From Fusicatenibacter saccharivorans (GTDB lineage Bacteria; Bacillota; Clostridia; Lachnospirales; Lachnospiraceae), in contig NZ_JADNOP010000020.1 of assembly GCF_015557635.1 (NCBI RefSeq), positions 1-60,325 of the forward strand: a DNA stretch of 60,325 nt. The letters are read 5' to 3'. The translations under genes and the position numbers were made by a program. Below, piece after piece: positions 1 through 8,596 of the stretch (the stretch's first letter is position 1; every line of letters starts with the position of its first letter). The notes below the pieces were generated by a model. It had not been told where the DNA came from, did no database searches, and was given only the letters and a program-made list of their open reading frames with translations.

Positions 1-180
1 GGGTAGCCAAGTCGGGAAGGGATAAACGCTGAAGGCATCTAAGCGTGAAGCCCCCCTCAAGATGAGATATCCCATTCGAAAGAAGTAAGACCCCTTGAAG
101 ACGACGAGGTAGATAGGGCAGAGGTGGAAGTGCCGTAAGGCATGGAGCTGACTGTTACTAATCGGTCGAGGGCTTGACCT
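1..180 (+). rRNA. 23S ribosomal RNA, 3' end (partial)
   Basis: The first ~180 bases read as the conserved 3' end of 23S rRNA, domain VI, including the helix segment around GATGAGATATCCCATTC and the closing stretch ending GGGCTTGACC. The gene begins before the window. The exact 3' end is an estimate. A short inverted repeat (TGCAAAAC/GTTTTGCA, 185-204) lies just after it and may be a processing stem. No 5S rRNA gene is visible between here and tRNA-Trp. Confidence 0.93.
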
Positions 181-285
181 GAAATGCAAAACAAAAGTTT
201 TGCAGAAAATGGTTGTGTTCGGAAAGAAAGTATGGTATGATGTATAGATGTTAAGTGTATGCGGTTTTGAAGGTATATCTAGCGT

Positions 286-356
286 AGGGGATTGGTCAAA
301 TGGTATGATAGGGGTCTCCAAAACCTTTGGTGGGAGTTCGATTCTCTCATCCCCTG
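286..356 (+). tRNA. tRNA-Trp (anticodon CCA)
   Basis: The sequence folds as a cloverleaf. The acceptor stem pairs AGGGGAT with ATCCCCT, the anticodon loop CTCCAAA carries CCA, and the T arm is GGGAG-TTCGATT-CTCTC. The discriminator base is G, as expected for bacterial tRNA-Trp. The 3' CCA is not encoded. It lies about 105 bases after the 23S end, so it is probably transcribed as the tail of the rRNA operon and released by processing. Confidence 0.95.
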
Positions 357-363
357 TATTAGG

Positions 364-397
364 AAAGAGTGAAGATACAAAATCTTCACTCTTTTTT
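364..397 (+). terminator. Intrinsic terminator after the rRNA/tRNA unit
   Basis: An AAGAGTGAAGAT...ATCTTCACTCTT stem with a five-base loop is followed by a T run. It ends the rRNA-tRNA-Trp transcript. Confidence 0.9.
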
Positions 398-559
398 CGT
401 ATTGTTTAAAAGAAAAGTCTAACAGAACAGGATTTACAGAATTTTAAGATATTTTTGTAAAGCAGGACTGTTTTTTATGGTGTAAATAAGGTACAATAGA
501 GCCACAGAACATATTCAAAAATAATGAAAAATGAAACATGAGAAGGGAGTGGGTGTAAC

Positions 560-1159
560 GTGAGCAGAGAAAAGAATGGAAGCCGCGGCACGGTAAAAGC
601 TGTCATTTATCTTCTGATCGTAGTAATCCTTGCTGGAATGGTTGTTTATCTGACGCAGTCGTTGCGGCGGGACCGGGAGCCGGAGATTACGGGGACGTTT
701 ATTGACAGCAAGCTGGAGGCGGCGGGGGAGCTGACGTCGGCGAAGATGATTTATAACGGGCTGATTCATTACTCGGACGGGTCGATTCCGTTTCTGACGC
801 AGAAGGCGTTTAATATGACATACCGTGCAGAGGTACGTGCGGGCGTGGATCTCTCGAAGGCGAATACGGAGGTGACGGATTCAGAAGTAACAGTTACACT
901 TCCGGCAGTGGAGATTTTTGATATTTCCATCGACAATGATTCCATCCAGTATTACGATGAGAAGGCAGCGCTTCTGAACTGGGAGCGGAAGGAAGATGCG
1001 ATGGATGCAATCGCGAGTGCGAAGGAGGATGTAGAGCAGCAGACGAAAGAAATGGATGACCTGGAAACGATGGCACAGGAACAGGCGAAAACACTGATTA
1101 CCGGAATGCTGTCCGAGACGGTCGGGGACAAGACATTGGTTGTAAAATTTGAAGAATAG
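560..1159 (+). CDS. DUF4230 domain-containing membrane-anchored protein
   Basis: A 199-residue protein with a basic N-terminus, one membrane segment at about residues 13-31 (VKAVIYLLIVVILAGMVVYL) and an extracellular domain matching the DUF4230 family by overall pattern: a TGTFID/SKLEAAGEL start, a beta-rich core, and the conserved stretch with VTVTLPAVEIF. The role of the family is unknown. The start is GTG with AGAAGGGAG 8-12 bases upstream. It stands alone: a terminator precedes it and about 390 bases without a gene follow. A possible -10 (TACAAT, 492-497) lies upstream, but its -35 is poor. Confidence 0.75.
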   Translation: MSREKNGSRGTVKAVIYLLIVVILAGMVVYLTQSLRRDREPEITGTFIDSKLEAAGELTSAKMIYNGLIHYSDGSIPFLTQKAFNMTYRAEVRAGVDLSKANTEVTDSEVTVTLPAVEIFDISIDNDSIQYYDEKAALLNWERKEDAMDAIASAKEDVEQQTKEMDDLETMAQEQAKTLITGMLSETVGDKTLVVKFEE

Positions 1160-1472
1160 TACATAGACGGGATGTCGGCACTTCTTTTTGGGGGATAAAA
1201 AAAGGAGGGCCGGTATTTCTTCTGGCAGAAACACCGGCATTATGAAAAAGAAAAATCTATATAAATTGGAAAGAATATTAGGTTGGGACAACGGTTGAAA
1301 GATAGAGGAAGATGATTTGTTGTCCCTTTGTTTTGATACGTTTAGTATAGTTGTCATATGTGAGGAAAGTGTGAATGGAGTTTGAAGAAACTTTGAAAAG
1401 ATTTGTGAATGGCGCGGGTGAACATCGGAACATCCCAACGCCCGGATATCGCCGAATTTGCATAGAATTAAC
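1160..1472. other. Gene-free interval
   Basis: No coding frame is convincing. A hairpin with a ten-base stem and one mismatch (GCCGGTATTT/AAACACCGGC, about 1210-1239) lies here without a T run. A long minus-strand frame through this stretch continues antisense into both neighbours and looks like a shadow. Confidence 0.5.
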
Positions 1473-1502
1473 TTGAAAGTGAACACTGCTTCATGGTACA
1501 AT
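1473..1502 (+). promoter_or_regulatory. Sigma-A promoter for the ThrE-type exporter pair
   Basis: TTGAAA (1473-1478), an 18-base spacer and TACAAT (1497-1502), preceded by TGG. It sits 47 bases before the first gene of the pair. Confidence 0.65.
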
Positions 1503-1549
1503 CGTTTGGCATGTGTGAAATATGAGTTACATTTGAGAGGACAAAAACT

Positions 1550-2311
1550 ATGGACTATAAACTGCTGCTGGACACCGCGGTCATGGCGGGAGAAATCCTG
1601 CTGGAAAGCGGGGCGGAGACGTGGCGGGTGGAGGATACCATGCTGCGGATGCTGCGCATGTCCGGCCTGAAAACTGCGGATGTACTGGCGCTGACGACCG
1701 GCTTTGTGGTAACGCTCGACGACCCGGCGATGGATTCCATGACTGTTATGCGCAGCGTAGAGAGCCGTGCAACGGATCTGAACCGGATCCATGCGGTCAA
1801 TCAGCTTTCCCGCGATTTCTGCGAAGGAAATATCGACCTGGATGCGCTGTTCCACCGGGTGCGGGATATCTATCGTGCCAAGTCGGAAATTAAAAAAAAT
1901 CTGCTCGCGATGATGGCGACGACCGCAGGCTTTGCAATCATGTTCGGAGCCGGGTTCTACGAAGTGCTGGCATCTGCACTTGCAGGTTTTATATCAGGAA
2001 TCGGTGTTTACGGAGGAAAAAAAGCCGGGATGCAGTCGTTTCTTGTGAACTGTATCGGGTCATTTTTGCTGGCGGTCACATCTATTCTCTGTGTTCATTA
2101 CCTGCCGGGGACCATGGATCTGAACGTCATTATCATTGCATCGATCATGCCCCTCGTACCGGGTGTGGCGATCACGAATGCGGTGTATGATACCCTGCAC
2201 GGCGACTACATTTCCGGTGCGGCACGGATGCTTGAGGCGTTTGTAACCGCTGCGGCCATCGCAATCGGCGTGGGACTTGGCATGCTGCTGCTCCGTCCAC
2301 TGGTGCGGTAG
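1550..2311 (+). CDS. Threonine/serine exporter family protein, ThrE N-terminal half (YjjP-like)
   Basis: A 253-residue protein of the split ThrE type. An N-terminal cytoplasmic domain (MAGEILLESGAETWRVEDTM, then LTTGFVVTL) is followed by about five membrane segments from residue 118 on. The family exports small neutral amino acids together with a short partner, which is the next gene. In some bacteria the two halves are fused. It starts at ATG with AGAGGACAAAAACT just upstream. The two genes are 41 bases apart and look like an operon. The substrate here is inferred only from the family. Confidence 0.85.
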   Translation: MDYKLLLDTAVMAGEILLESGAETWRVEDTMLRMLRMSGLKTADVLALTTGFVVTLDDPAMDSMTVMRSVESRATDLNRIHAVNQLSRDFCEGNIDLDALFHRVRDIYRAKSEIKKNLLAMMATTAGFAIMFGAGFYEVLASALAGFISGIGVYGGKKAGMQSFLVNCIGSFLLAVTSILCVHYLPGTMDLNVIIIASIMPLVPGVAITNAVYDTLHGDYISGAARMLEAFVTAAAIAIGVGLGMLLLRPLVR

Positions 2312-2352
2312 AGAAAACCGATACAGAAAAAAGATGAGGTTAAAGCAAAAAT

Positions 2353-2799
2353 ATGAGAATAGCAGGTGAAATCATCCTGAAATCCCTTGGAGCCTGGGTT
2401 GCAATCTGGGGATTTTCAAGACTGTTGAACGCACCAAAAAAGCTGGAATGCTACACGGCCGGTGTCGGTATGATCGGCTGGGCGGTCTATCTGATCGTGG
2501 AAGTATTCAACGACGGCATTCTGATGAAGAACTTTCTTGCCGCCGTTGCCGTCGCCCTGGTTTCCCAGGCAATGGCGCGTCATTTCAAAGCGCCGGTGAT
2601 CCTTTTCGTGATCCCGGGCATTCTTCCGATGGTGCCGGGAGCCGGTATGTACCGCATCGTCTACTCGATCGTTATGGGGCCGGAAAACATGGTTGGAACG
2701 TATCTTTTAGAGACAGCGACCGCGGCAGGCGCAATTGCCCTTGGAATTTTCCTCGGAGAAGCGCTGCAGAAGGTATTTTTTTACGAATTCCATAGGTGA
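2353..2799 (+). CDS. Threonine/serine exporter family protein, ThrE C-terminal half (YjjB-like)
   Basis: A 148-residue, highly hydrophobic protein with four to five membrane segments. It contains the VIPGILPMVPGAGMYR stretch typical of the YjjB/ThrE_2 family. It pairs with the preceding YjjP-like protein to form the exporter. Length and gene order match the usual two-component arrangement. Downstream comes an AT-rich non-coding stretch with its own promoter-like site. Confidence 0.85.
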   Translation: MRIAGEIILKSLGAWVAIWGFSRLLNAPKKLECYTAGVGMIGWAVYLIVEVFNDGILMKNFLAAVAVALVSQAMARHFKAPVILFVIPGILPMVPGAGMYRIVYSIVMGPENMVGTYLLETATAAGAIALGIFLGEALQKVFFYEFHR

Positions 2800-2861
2800 T
2801 TTACGAAAAAAGTGAGAAATTTGCCAAAACCAAATTTTTTGCTTTTTTTTGTCGAATTTTA

Positions 2862-2870
2862 TGATATACT
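2862..2870 (+). promoter_or_regulatory. Extended -10 promoter (TGaTATACT)
   Basis: TGATATACT fits an extended -10 element, where the TG motif can compensate for a weak -35. No good -35 is seen at 16-18 bases. It would start a transcript near 2877 that runs through a terminator-like hairpin and the IS605-like structured element before reaching the cell-wall gene. Confidence 0.5.
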
Positions 2871-2882
2871 TAACAGTGTATG

Positions 2883-2921
2883 TGCCCTTGGACAAAAGAA
2901 GAAATCTATAGGGGCATTTTT
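2883..2921 (+). terminator. Terminator-like hairpin in the leader
   Basis: TGCCCTT (2883-2889) pairs with AGGGGCA (2910-2916) with one mismatch and is followed directly by TTTTT. It may end the exporter transcript, or attenuate the transcript beginning near 2877. Confidence 0.5.
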
Positions 2922-2933
2922 AACATCAGTAGA

Positions 2934-3097
2934 CAAGAAGTCCCCCGCTTCTAAAGCGGTGGGATGAATTGTTAAAAGAAACATAACGGTAGTGGCGGGC
3001 GGAGAGAAATCGGTATCCTCCACTGACATGAGGTAAGTCACAGTCGAACTATTTTCGACATGTCAGACTCCGTGAAAATACCGACTGTGAGTTGAAA
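2934..3097 (+). mobile_element. IS200/IS605-derived non-coding element with omega-RNA-like fold
   Basis: Positions 2934-2971 hold a hairpin (CCGCTT-CTA-AAGCGG, 2945-2959, extended by CCC/GGG around a bulged T). Its flanks, CAAGAAG on the left and GATGAATTG on the right, match the left end of the IS200/IS605 element at 59.75 kb. The next 120 bases have no ORF but strong RNA pairing. CTGACATG (3023-3030) pairs with CATGTCAG (3059-3066). TCACAGTCG (3038-3046) pairs with CGACTGTGA (3082-3090). The two helices cross, so they form a pseudoknot. This suggests an internally deleted element that keeps a left end and a TnpB-type guide-RNA scaffold (right end). Boundaries are approximate. Confidence 0.6.
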
Positions 3098-3157
3098 CAA
3101 GGAAAAAAGAAGAGAAGTAAGTAAAGTGCAGACACAGAACTATGAGGAGCAAAAAAT

Positions 3158-5581
3158 ATGAAGTTTGAAGATGATGATTTAAAGGACGGTAAACTTTGGG
3201 CTGCCCTGCAAAAAGAGATTGACCGTGACCTGGCGGAAAAGGAGAGCGGTGAAACATTCCAGGAAGAACTGGCAGACATCGAAGACTCCATTGAATTTGA
3301 AAGCAAAGAAACAAAAAGCGAAGATCACATCCCGGATGAGACTGCAAATTTAAGTAATCTGCGAAGTGTCCTTGAGGCAACTGAGCGTGCAAAAGACGAA
3401 GAAGCGAAGCAGAAAATGAAGCAGACCAAAGTGGAGCCTGTGACGCAGGACATCGAGATTCCGGAATTTACAGAAGAGGAAGAAGAAATCGAAGAGACGC
3501 CGGCGGAGACAAAAACAGAATCGGAACCGGAAGAAGTGATGGTGGATGATGATCTGATCATCAACGATCCATTCGCAGATGAGGATGATCTGCTGGGAGA
3601 AGAGAAGACAGAGACCAAGGGTTCGGAGAAAGAAGTGCTTGGTGATCAGGTGGAAGCCGCAATGGAGCGCCTCGTCAGCGACACGGTAGGCCATATCCCA
3701 ATGCCGGAAATAGACGATGAGGATGATGACTACGACGATTATGAGGATGACGACGAAGAGTACATTCCGCATGGCGCAAAACCGCAGAAGAAAAAGGGAA
3801 AAGGCGGTGCGGTTATCGCCGTTGCAGCCGTTGCTGTTATTGCTGTGGGAGGCTTTTTCTATGGAAGCAAAATGTTCCATTACCAGAATTATTTTTTCAA
3901 CGGAACAACCATCAACGGAGTAGACTGCTCGGATATGACGGCCAAAGAGGCAGAAACGAAAATCAAAGAGCAGGCTGCAAACTATACCTTAAATGTAAAA
4001 TTCAAAGACAATGATACGAAGAGTGTCAGCGGAAAAGACATCGACTACACCTACGCCGGAGACGGCAGCGTGGAGAGCGTGTTAAAGAAACAGAACAGTT
4101 TCCTCTGGTTCCTGGGAAATGGCGGAAAAGAGAAAGATTCCCAGGTCACCATGCAGTACAGTCAGGAAAAACTGGATGCGGTGATTGATGGATTTGACGA
4201 ATTCCAGTCCGCAGACGGTGAGAATGCACCGGCCAGCGCCTACATCACCTTCCAGAACAATGAGTTTGAGATTGTGGATGCTGTTATGGGTGAGGGAATG
4301 GATCTTACCCTTGCAAAACAGTGCATCGAAAACGCGCTGATCAATGCGGATACCGAAGTGGATCTTGAAAAAGCAGGCGTTTACGACGGAACCTTGGTAA
4401 CAGCAGATGACGAAACACTGAATGCACAGAAGGATCAGTTAAATGAACTGGTACGCGCAAGTATCACATACAGTATGCCGGATGGAACAACACAGGTTCT
4501 TGACGGAAATACCATGAAAGACTGGCTGGCGGTCGATGCGGATGGAAATTATTCCAAAGATGAAAACCAGTGGAATGAAAAAGTAAAAGAATATGTGGCA
4601 AATCTTGCGGCAGCGATTGATACCGATGGCAAGGATCACACCTTCCCGGCAACCGGTATCGAAGGCGGCGTGACCATCAGCCAGGAAGGCTACGGATGGA
4701 AAGTGGATCAGGAGCAGGAGATAGCAAAGATCGCAGAAGAAGTAGATGCTCACGCAGCAGACGCAAGAGAGCCGCAGTATGCGCAGAGAGAGTTTGCTGC
4801 TTCCACAGAGAACAACGGATTCGGCAAGACGTATGTTGAGGTTGATGCCAGCCGTCAGCATATCTGGCTCTACAAAGATGGAAATCTGGTTGTCGACGGT
4901 GACTGTGTAACCGGTCTGATGGAGCAGAGCAGCTACACGAAGCCGGGTATCTACACAACCGCAGCAAAAGAAAGCCAGAAAAAACTGCACGGAGAGCTTC
5001 AGGCAGACGGCAGCTATTCCTGGGAAAGAGATGTGGATTCCTGGATTCCGTTCAACGGAGAGATTGGTTTCTACGATGCTTCCTGGAGAAGTAGTTTCGG
5101 CGGAAACCTGTATCTGACTGCAGGATCGACGACAGGATCTGTTGCACTTCCGACTGCAGTGGCACAGGCATTATATGACAATGTCGATGACGGAACACCG
5201 GTTATCATTTATTATTCCGAAGCTTATGAGGTAAGTGAAGACACGCTTACTGTGACACAGGCACCGGAAGCAGATGACGAAAATGTCGATGATACGACGA
5301 ATACCACGACAGTAACGCCGACGAGAACGCCATCCTACACGTACGATGATTACACGCCGTCAACTCCGTCAACCCCATCAACTCCATCAACCCCATCAAC
5401 TCCATCGACCCCGTCTACGCCGGAACCGACCACAGCACCGACCGAGATCCCGTCTACGCCGGAGCCGACCGTAGCACCGACGGAGACCCCGTCCACACCG
5501 GAACCGACCCAGGAGCCGAGCGCACCGGATCAGGGAGACCATACGGGTGACGATGATTACCCAGGTAAGGGCGAGAGCTGA
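3158..5581 (+). CDS. Membrane-anchored PG-binding/L,D-transpeptidase-like protein, catalytic site lost
   Basis: An 807-residue protein. Residues 1-205 are very acidic and cytoplasmic. A membrane segment follows at about 212-232 (AVIAVAAVAVIAVGGFFYG), then PG_binding_4-type repeats (about 240-545), a YkuD-like domain (about 548-690) and a Thr/Pro-rich tail with STP repeats. YkuD enzymes cross-link peptidoglycan through a Cys in a SHGC motif and a nearby His. Here the expected His in the IGxHD stretch is Tyr639 (IGFYDASW), and the SHGC block reads GSTTGSVALP (656-665), with Ser661 where the Cys should be. The DNA codons confirm this. It is probably a non-catalytic wall-binding or scaffold protein. 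The RBS is ATGAGGAGC before ATG. Confidence 0.85.
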   Translation: MKFEDDDLKDGKLWAALQKEIDRDLAEKESGETFQEELADIEDSIEFESKETKSEDHIPDETANLSNLRSVLEATERAKDEEAKQKMKQTKVEPVTQDIEIPEFTEEEEEIEETPAETKTESEPEEVMVDDDLIINDPFADEDDLLGEEKTETKGSEKEVLGDQVEAAMERLVSDTVGHIPMPEIDDEDDDYDDYEDDDEEYIPHGAKPQKKKGKGGAVIAVAAVAVIAVGGFFYGSKMFHYQNYFFNGTTINGVDCSDMTAKEAETKIKEQAANYTLNVKFKDNDTKSVSGKDIDYTYAGDGSVESVLKKQNSFLWFLGNGGKEKDSQVTMQYSQEKLDAVIDGFDEFQSADGENAPASAYITFQNNEFEIVDAVMGEGMDLTLAKQCIENALINADTEVDLEKAGVYDGTLVTADDETLNAQKDQLNELVRASITYSMPDGTTQVLDGNTMKDWLAVDADGNYSKDENQWNEKVKEYVANLAAAIDTDGKDHTFPATGIEGGVTISQEGYGWKVDQEQEIAKIAEEVDAHAADAREPQYAQREFAASTENNGFGKTYVEVDASRQHIWLYKDGNLVVDGDCVTGLMEQSSYTKPGIYTTAAKESQKKLHGELQADGSYSWERDVDSWIPFNGEIGFYDASWRSSFGGNLYLTAGSTTGSVALPTAVAQALYDNVDDGTPVIIYYSEAYEVSEDTLTVTQAPEADDENVDDTTNTTTVTPTRTPSYTYDDYTPSTPSTPSTPSTPSTPSTPSTPEPTTAPTEIPSTPEPTVAPTETPSTPEPTQEPSAPDQGDHTGDDDYPGKGES
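5359..5421 (+). repeat. Nine-base tandem repeat coding for Ser-Thr-Pro
   Basis: About seven copies of a TCAACYCCR-type unit encode consecutive STP triplets in the C-terminal tail of the cell-wall protein. Such repeats are prone to length change by slippage. Confidence 0.8.
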
Positions 5582-5601
5582 GAAAAGAAGAAATAGAACA
5601 T

Positions 5602-5646
5602 AAAAAATACGCATTCCGTTATCAAAACAGGAATGCGTATTTTTTA
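5602..5646. terminator. Bidirectional intrinsic terminator
   Basis: AAAAAATACGCATTCC pairs with GGAATGCGTATTTTTT, with A and T runs on both sides. It serves the two converging genes. Confidence 0.92.
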
Positions 5647-5667
5647 TGAGAAAGAAACTGTTAAAAA

Positions 5668-6315
5668 TTAATTTTCCGGTACGAACAGTGTGACAAGATC
5701 CATCGGGGAAGTGATGGTGTAGTCCGGGTTTTCGGTCTGACCAAAACCGTATGCGGCATGGACAAACGGGATTCCGGCCTCGCGTGTCGCCTTGTAGTCG
5801 CCGTCGGTATCGCCGACATAGACCGCGTGCTGCAGATGGTTCTGTTCGATGATTGTACGGATGTTGTCTGCCTTTGCCTTTCCGGTATCGCCAGGACAGA
5901 GATGGCCTTTGAAATAGTGACCGAGGCCTGTGGCTTCCAGAAAAACTTCGATATAGCCCGCCTGGCAGTTGCTTACGATATAAAGCGGGTAATGTCTGGA
6001 AAGAATAGAAAGTGCATCGACAAGTCCCGGATAAACAGGAGCCGGTGTCGCAAGAAGTGCCTCATGCTCTTTGGCACAGCATGCCTCGATCAGTTCTAAC
6101 TGGCGCTCCTTTGGATATTCGTGGAAAATGACGGCGGCGATATCCGGGAGCAGGCGGCCGAACAGGCCTTTTAACACGGTTCCGGTGAGGTTTGGTGTCA
6201 TATCAGTTTCTTTTTCCATAATCTGATTCCATGCGTCGGCAACAACGTCTGTGGAGTCCCACAGGGTGCCGTCCACATCAAAAATAATACTGTCGATCAA
6301 GAGTTTTTCCTCCAT
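5668..6315 (-). CDS. HAD-family hydrolase (phosphoglycolate phosphatase-like)
   Basis: A 215-residue HAD subfamily IA protein. Motif I is FDVDGTLWDST (about residues 12-22), with the nucleophile and acid-base Asp pair. Motif II is in YIVSNC (about 113-118), and motif IV is VGDTDGDYKA (about 166-175). A helical cap lies between motifs I and II. These enzymes hydrolyse small phosphate esters, and the substrate cannot be read from sequence. It converges on the cell-wall gene and shares its terminator. Confidence 0.88.
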   Translation of the reverse strand: MEEKLLIDSIIFDVDGTLWDSTDVVADAWNQIMEKETDMTPNLTGTVLKGLFGRLLPDIAAVIFHEYPKERQLELIEACCAKEHEALLATPAPVYPGLVDALSILSRHYPLYIVSNCQAGYIEVFLEATGLGHYFKGHLCPGDTGKAKADNIRTIIEQNHLQHAVYVGDTDGDYKATREAGIPFVHAAYGFGQTENPDYTITSPMDLVTLFVPEN

Positions 6316-6448
6316 ATCTTAAGGGTTTTGGTTATTCTTTTAAAGTATTTATTAATTTTAATCAAAAACACGTGAGAGCGCAATGTTTATTTTGCATTTT
6401 GGAGGAAAATGTGGCAAAATAAGAATGATATATTAACAGGAGATTACT

Positions 6449-7516
6449 ATGCAGGACACAATCACAAAGCCATTATTGAAATGGTATGGCGAAAATAAAA
6501 GAGTGCTGCCGTGGAGAGAAAAAAAGAACCCGTATGAAATCTGGGTTTCCGAGATTATGCTCCAGCAGACGAGGGTGGAGGCGGTCAAGCCGTTTTATGA
6601 GCGGTTTATGCGTGAACTGCCCAATGTCGCAGCACTTGCGGTCTGTCCCGAGGAAAAGCTTTTGAAGCTCTGGGAAGGCCTTGGTTACTATAACCGTGTG
6701 CGGAATATGCAGAAGGCCGCACAGAAAATTATGGAAGTGTATGACGGTGTATTTCCGGCAGATTACGAAGCCTTAAAAGGACTTCCGGGAATTGGAAATT
6801 ACACAGCGGGAGCCGTTGCATCGATCGCGTTTTGCATTCCGGTGCCGGCGGTGGACGGAAATGTGCTTCGTGTGATGGCACGCCTCCGGGAGGACGGTGA
6901 GGACATTTTAAAGCAGTCCGTGAAAAACCGCGTGGAAGCGGAATTGACCGAAATCATGCCGGCAGAAGATCCGGGAGCCTTCAACCAGGCGATGATGGAT
7001 CTCGGCGCAATGGTCTGTCTGCCGAACGGCGCACCAAAATGTGAAGTCTGTCCGCTTTTTGACCAGTGTCTGGCGGGACAGCATCAGACCTGGACGGAAT
7101 ATCCGTTTAAAAAGAGCGCAAAGCCGCGCAGAATCGAAGACAGAACCGTTCTGTTATTTCTGGACGGTACGCACACAGCAGTGCGGAAACGGCCGAAAAA
7201 AGGACTTCTGGCGGGACTTTACGAGTTCCCGAACTTCGATGGCGTGCTCTCCGAACAGGAAGCACTTGAAGAGGCAGAAAAATTCGGCGTGACGCCGCTT
7301 CATATTCAGGCATTGCCGCCGTACAAGCACATTTTTTCCCATGTCGAGTGGCATATCACAGGATACGCTATTAAAATTGCAGGAAACGATGTGGAGCAGG
7401 AAGGGGAAGAAAAAGCCGGATTGATTTTTGCGGATGCGAAAACCGCGGCTGAAAGATATGCCATTCCGTCTGCGTTTGCGGAATACGCAAAATATACAGA
7501 TCTGGAACGTGCCTGA
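6449..7516 (+). CDS. mutY: A/G-specific adenine glycosylase MutY
   Basis: A 355-residue DNA-repair glycosylase that removes adenine mispaired with 8-oxoguanine. Visible are SEIMLQQTRVEAV with the catalytic Glu near the N-terminus, the helix-hairpin-helix LPGIGNYTAGAV, the VDGN motif with the catalytic Asp, and a four-Cys iron-sulfur cluster in CLPNGAPKCEVCPLFDQC. The C-terminal third is the NUDIX-like 8-oxoG recognition domain. The length is normal. The ATG follows AACAGGAGATTACT. Confidence 0.95.
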   Translation: MQDTITKPLLKWYGENKRVLPWREKKNPYEIWVSEIMLQQTRVEAVKPFYERFMRELPNVAALAVCPEEKLLKLWEGLGYYNRVRNMQKAAQKIMEVYDGVFPADYEALKGLPGIGNYTAGAVASIAFCIPVPAVDGNVLRVMARLREDGEDILKQSVKNRVEAELTEIMPAEDPGAFNQAMMDLGAMVCLPNGAPKCEVCPLFDQCLAGQHQTWTEYPFKKSAKPRRIEDRTVLLFLDGTHTAVRKRPKKGLLAGLYEFPNFDGVLSEQEALEEAEKFGVTPLHIQALPPYKHIFSHVEWHITGYAIKIAGNDVEQEGEEKAGLIFADAKTAAERYAIPSAFAEYAKYTDLERA

Positions 7517-7553
7517 AACGGCAGAAGAGCAAAAAAGAGCAGGGAGAAAAAAG

Positions 7554-8570
7554 ATGAAGATTTTATCAATTGCAGTACCATGCTATAATTCAGAAGCATA
7601 TATGGAGAAATGTATCGATTCGCTGCTGGTCGGCGGAGAAGAAGTAGAAATTCTGATCGTGGACGATGGTTCCAAGGACGGAACCACAGAGATTGCAGAC
7701 CGCTATCAGGAAAAATATCCGACGATTGTAAAAGCGATTCATCAGGAAAACAAGGGCCACGGCGGAGCAGTCAACACGGGTGTGGAAAATGCGACGGGTC
7801 TGTACTTTAAGGTTGTGGACAGTGATGACTGGGTAAACCCAGAGGCATACCAGAAGATTTTAAATGTTCTGGCAGAAGTCGTACGCGGACCGAAAACACT
7901 CGACCTTCTGATCAGTAACTATGTGTATGAAAAAGAGGGCGCCAAGAGAAAACGTGTGATGCGCTATGCGAAATCGCTGCCGGAAGGCCGCTTTTTCGGA
8001 TGGGATGAGGCGAAAGCTCTCGGCAAAACACATTATCTGCTGATGCATTCGCTGATTTACCGGACTTCTCTTTTAAGAGAGTGCGGCATGAAGCTGCCGG
8101 AGCACACCTTCTATGTGGATAATCTGGTTGCGTTTATTCCGCTTCCGTACGTCAAAACGATGTATTATCTCGATGTCAATTTCTACCGCTACTTTATCGG
8201 GAGAGCCGACCAGTCGGTTAACGAGAAAGTCATGATCGGCAGAATTGACCAGCAGATCCGTGTCAACAAGCTGATGATCGATTACCTTGGTGAACAGAAA
8301 GGGCTGTCGAAGCACCTGCGGAAATATATGATCAGCTATCTGACCATTATTATGACGGTTTCTTCCGTGATGATGATGCGCTCTGGAACGGAAGAAAATC
8401 TCGAGAAAAAGAACGATCTTTGGAGATACCTGAAACAGGAGGATGCAGCCGATTACTTCCGCATCCGCCACGGCATTTTCGGAACTGTTATGAGCAGCAA
8501 ATCAAAACCGGGACAGAAAATTGCAGTCTATGCCTACAAGGTAGCGCAGAAACTGTATGGATTTAACTAG
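7554..8570 (+). CDS. Glycosyltransferase family 2 protein
   Basis: A 338-residue GT-A fold enzyme. The N-terminus ([20 protein letters not shown]) and [12 protein letters not shown] are the nucleotide-sugar binding start of family 2. VVDSDDWV is the DXD-like metal site. The C-terminal part is alpha-helical with two hydrophobic stretches. The ATG at 7554 was chosen over an upstream frame extension because AGGGAGAAAAAAG lies directly before it and the family N-terminus starts there. It follows mutY by 37 bases. The sugar and acceptor are unknown. Confidence 0.88.
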   Translation: MKILSIAVPCYNSEAYMEKCIDSLLVGGEEVEILIVDDGSKDGTTEIADRYQEKYPTIVKAIHQENKGHGGAVNTGVENATGLYFKVVDSDDWVNPEAYQKILNVLAEVVRGPKTLDLLISNYVYEKEGAKRKRVMRYAKSLPEGRFFGWDEAKALGKTHYLLMHSLIYRTSLLRECGMKLPEHTFYVDNLVAFIPLPYVKTMYYLDVNFYRYFIGRADQSVNEKVMIGRIDQQIRVNKLMIDYLGEQKGLSKHLRKYMISYLTIIMTVSSVMMMRSGTEENLEKKNDLWRYLKQEDAADYFRIRHGIFGTVMSSKSKPGQKIAVYAYKVAQKLYGFN

Positions 8571-8596
8571 AAAGTAACGAAGCGGAGGAACGAACA

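Noticed and set aside
881-1855. Minus-strand frame of 324 codons
   Set aside because: It is antisense to the DUF4230 gene and the first exporter gene and spans the gap between them. It has no family motif or RBS.
2859-3041. Minus-strand frame of 60 codons over the IS605-like element
   Set aside because: It lies across the RNA pairing elements and has no RBS. The structure is better explained as RNA.
5359-5421. Possible CRISPR or satellite array
   Set aside because: The units are 9 bases with no spacers and encode in-frame Ser-Thr-Pro.
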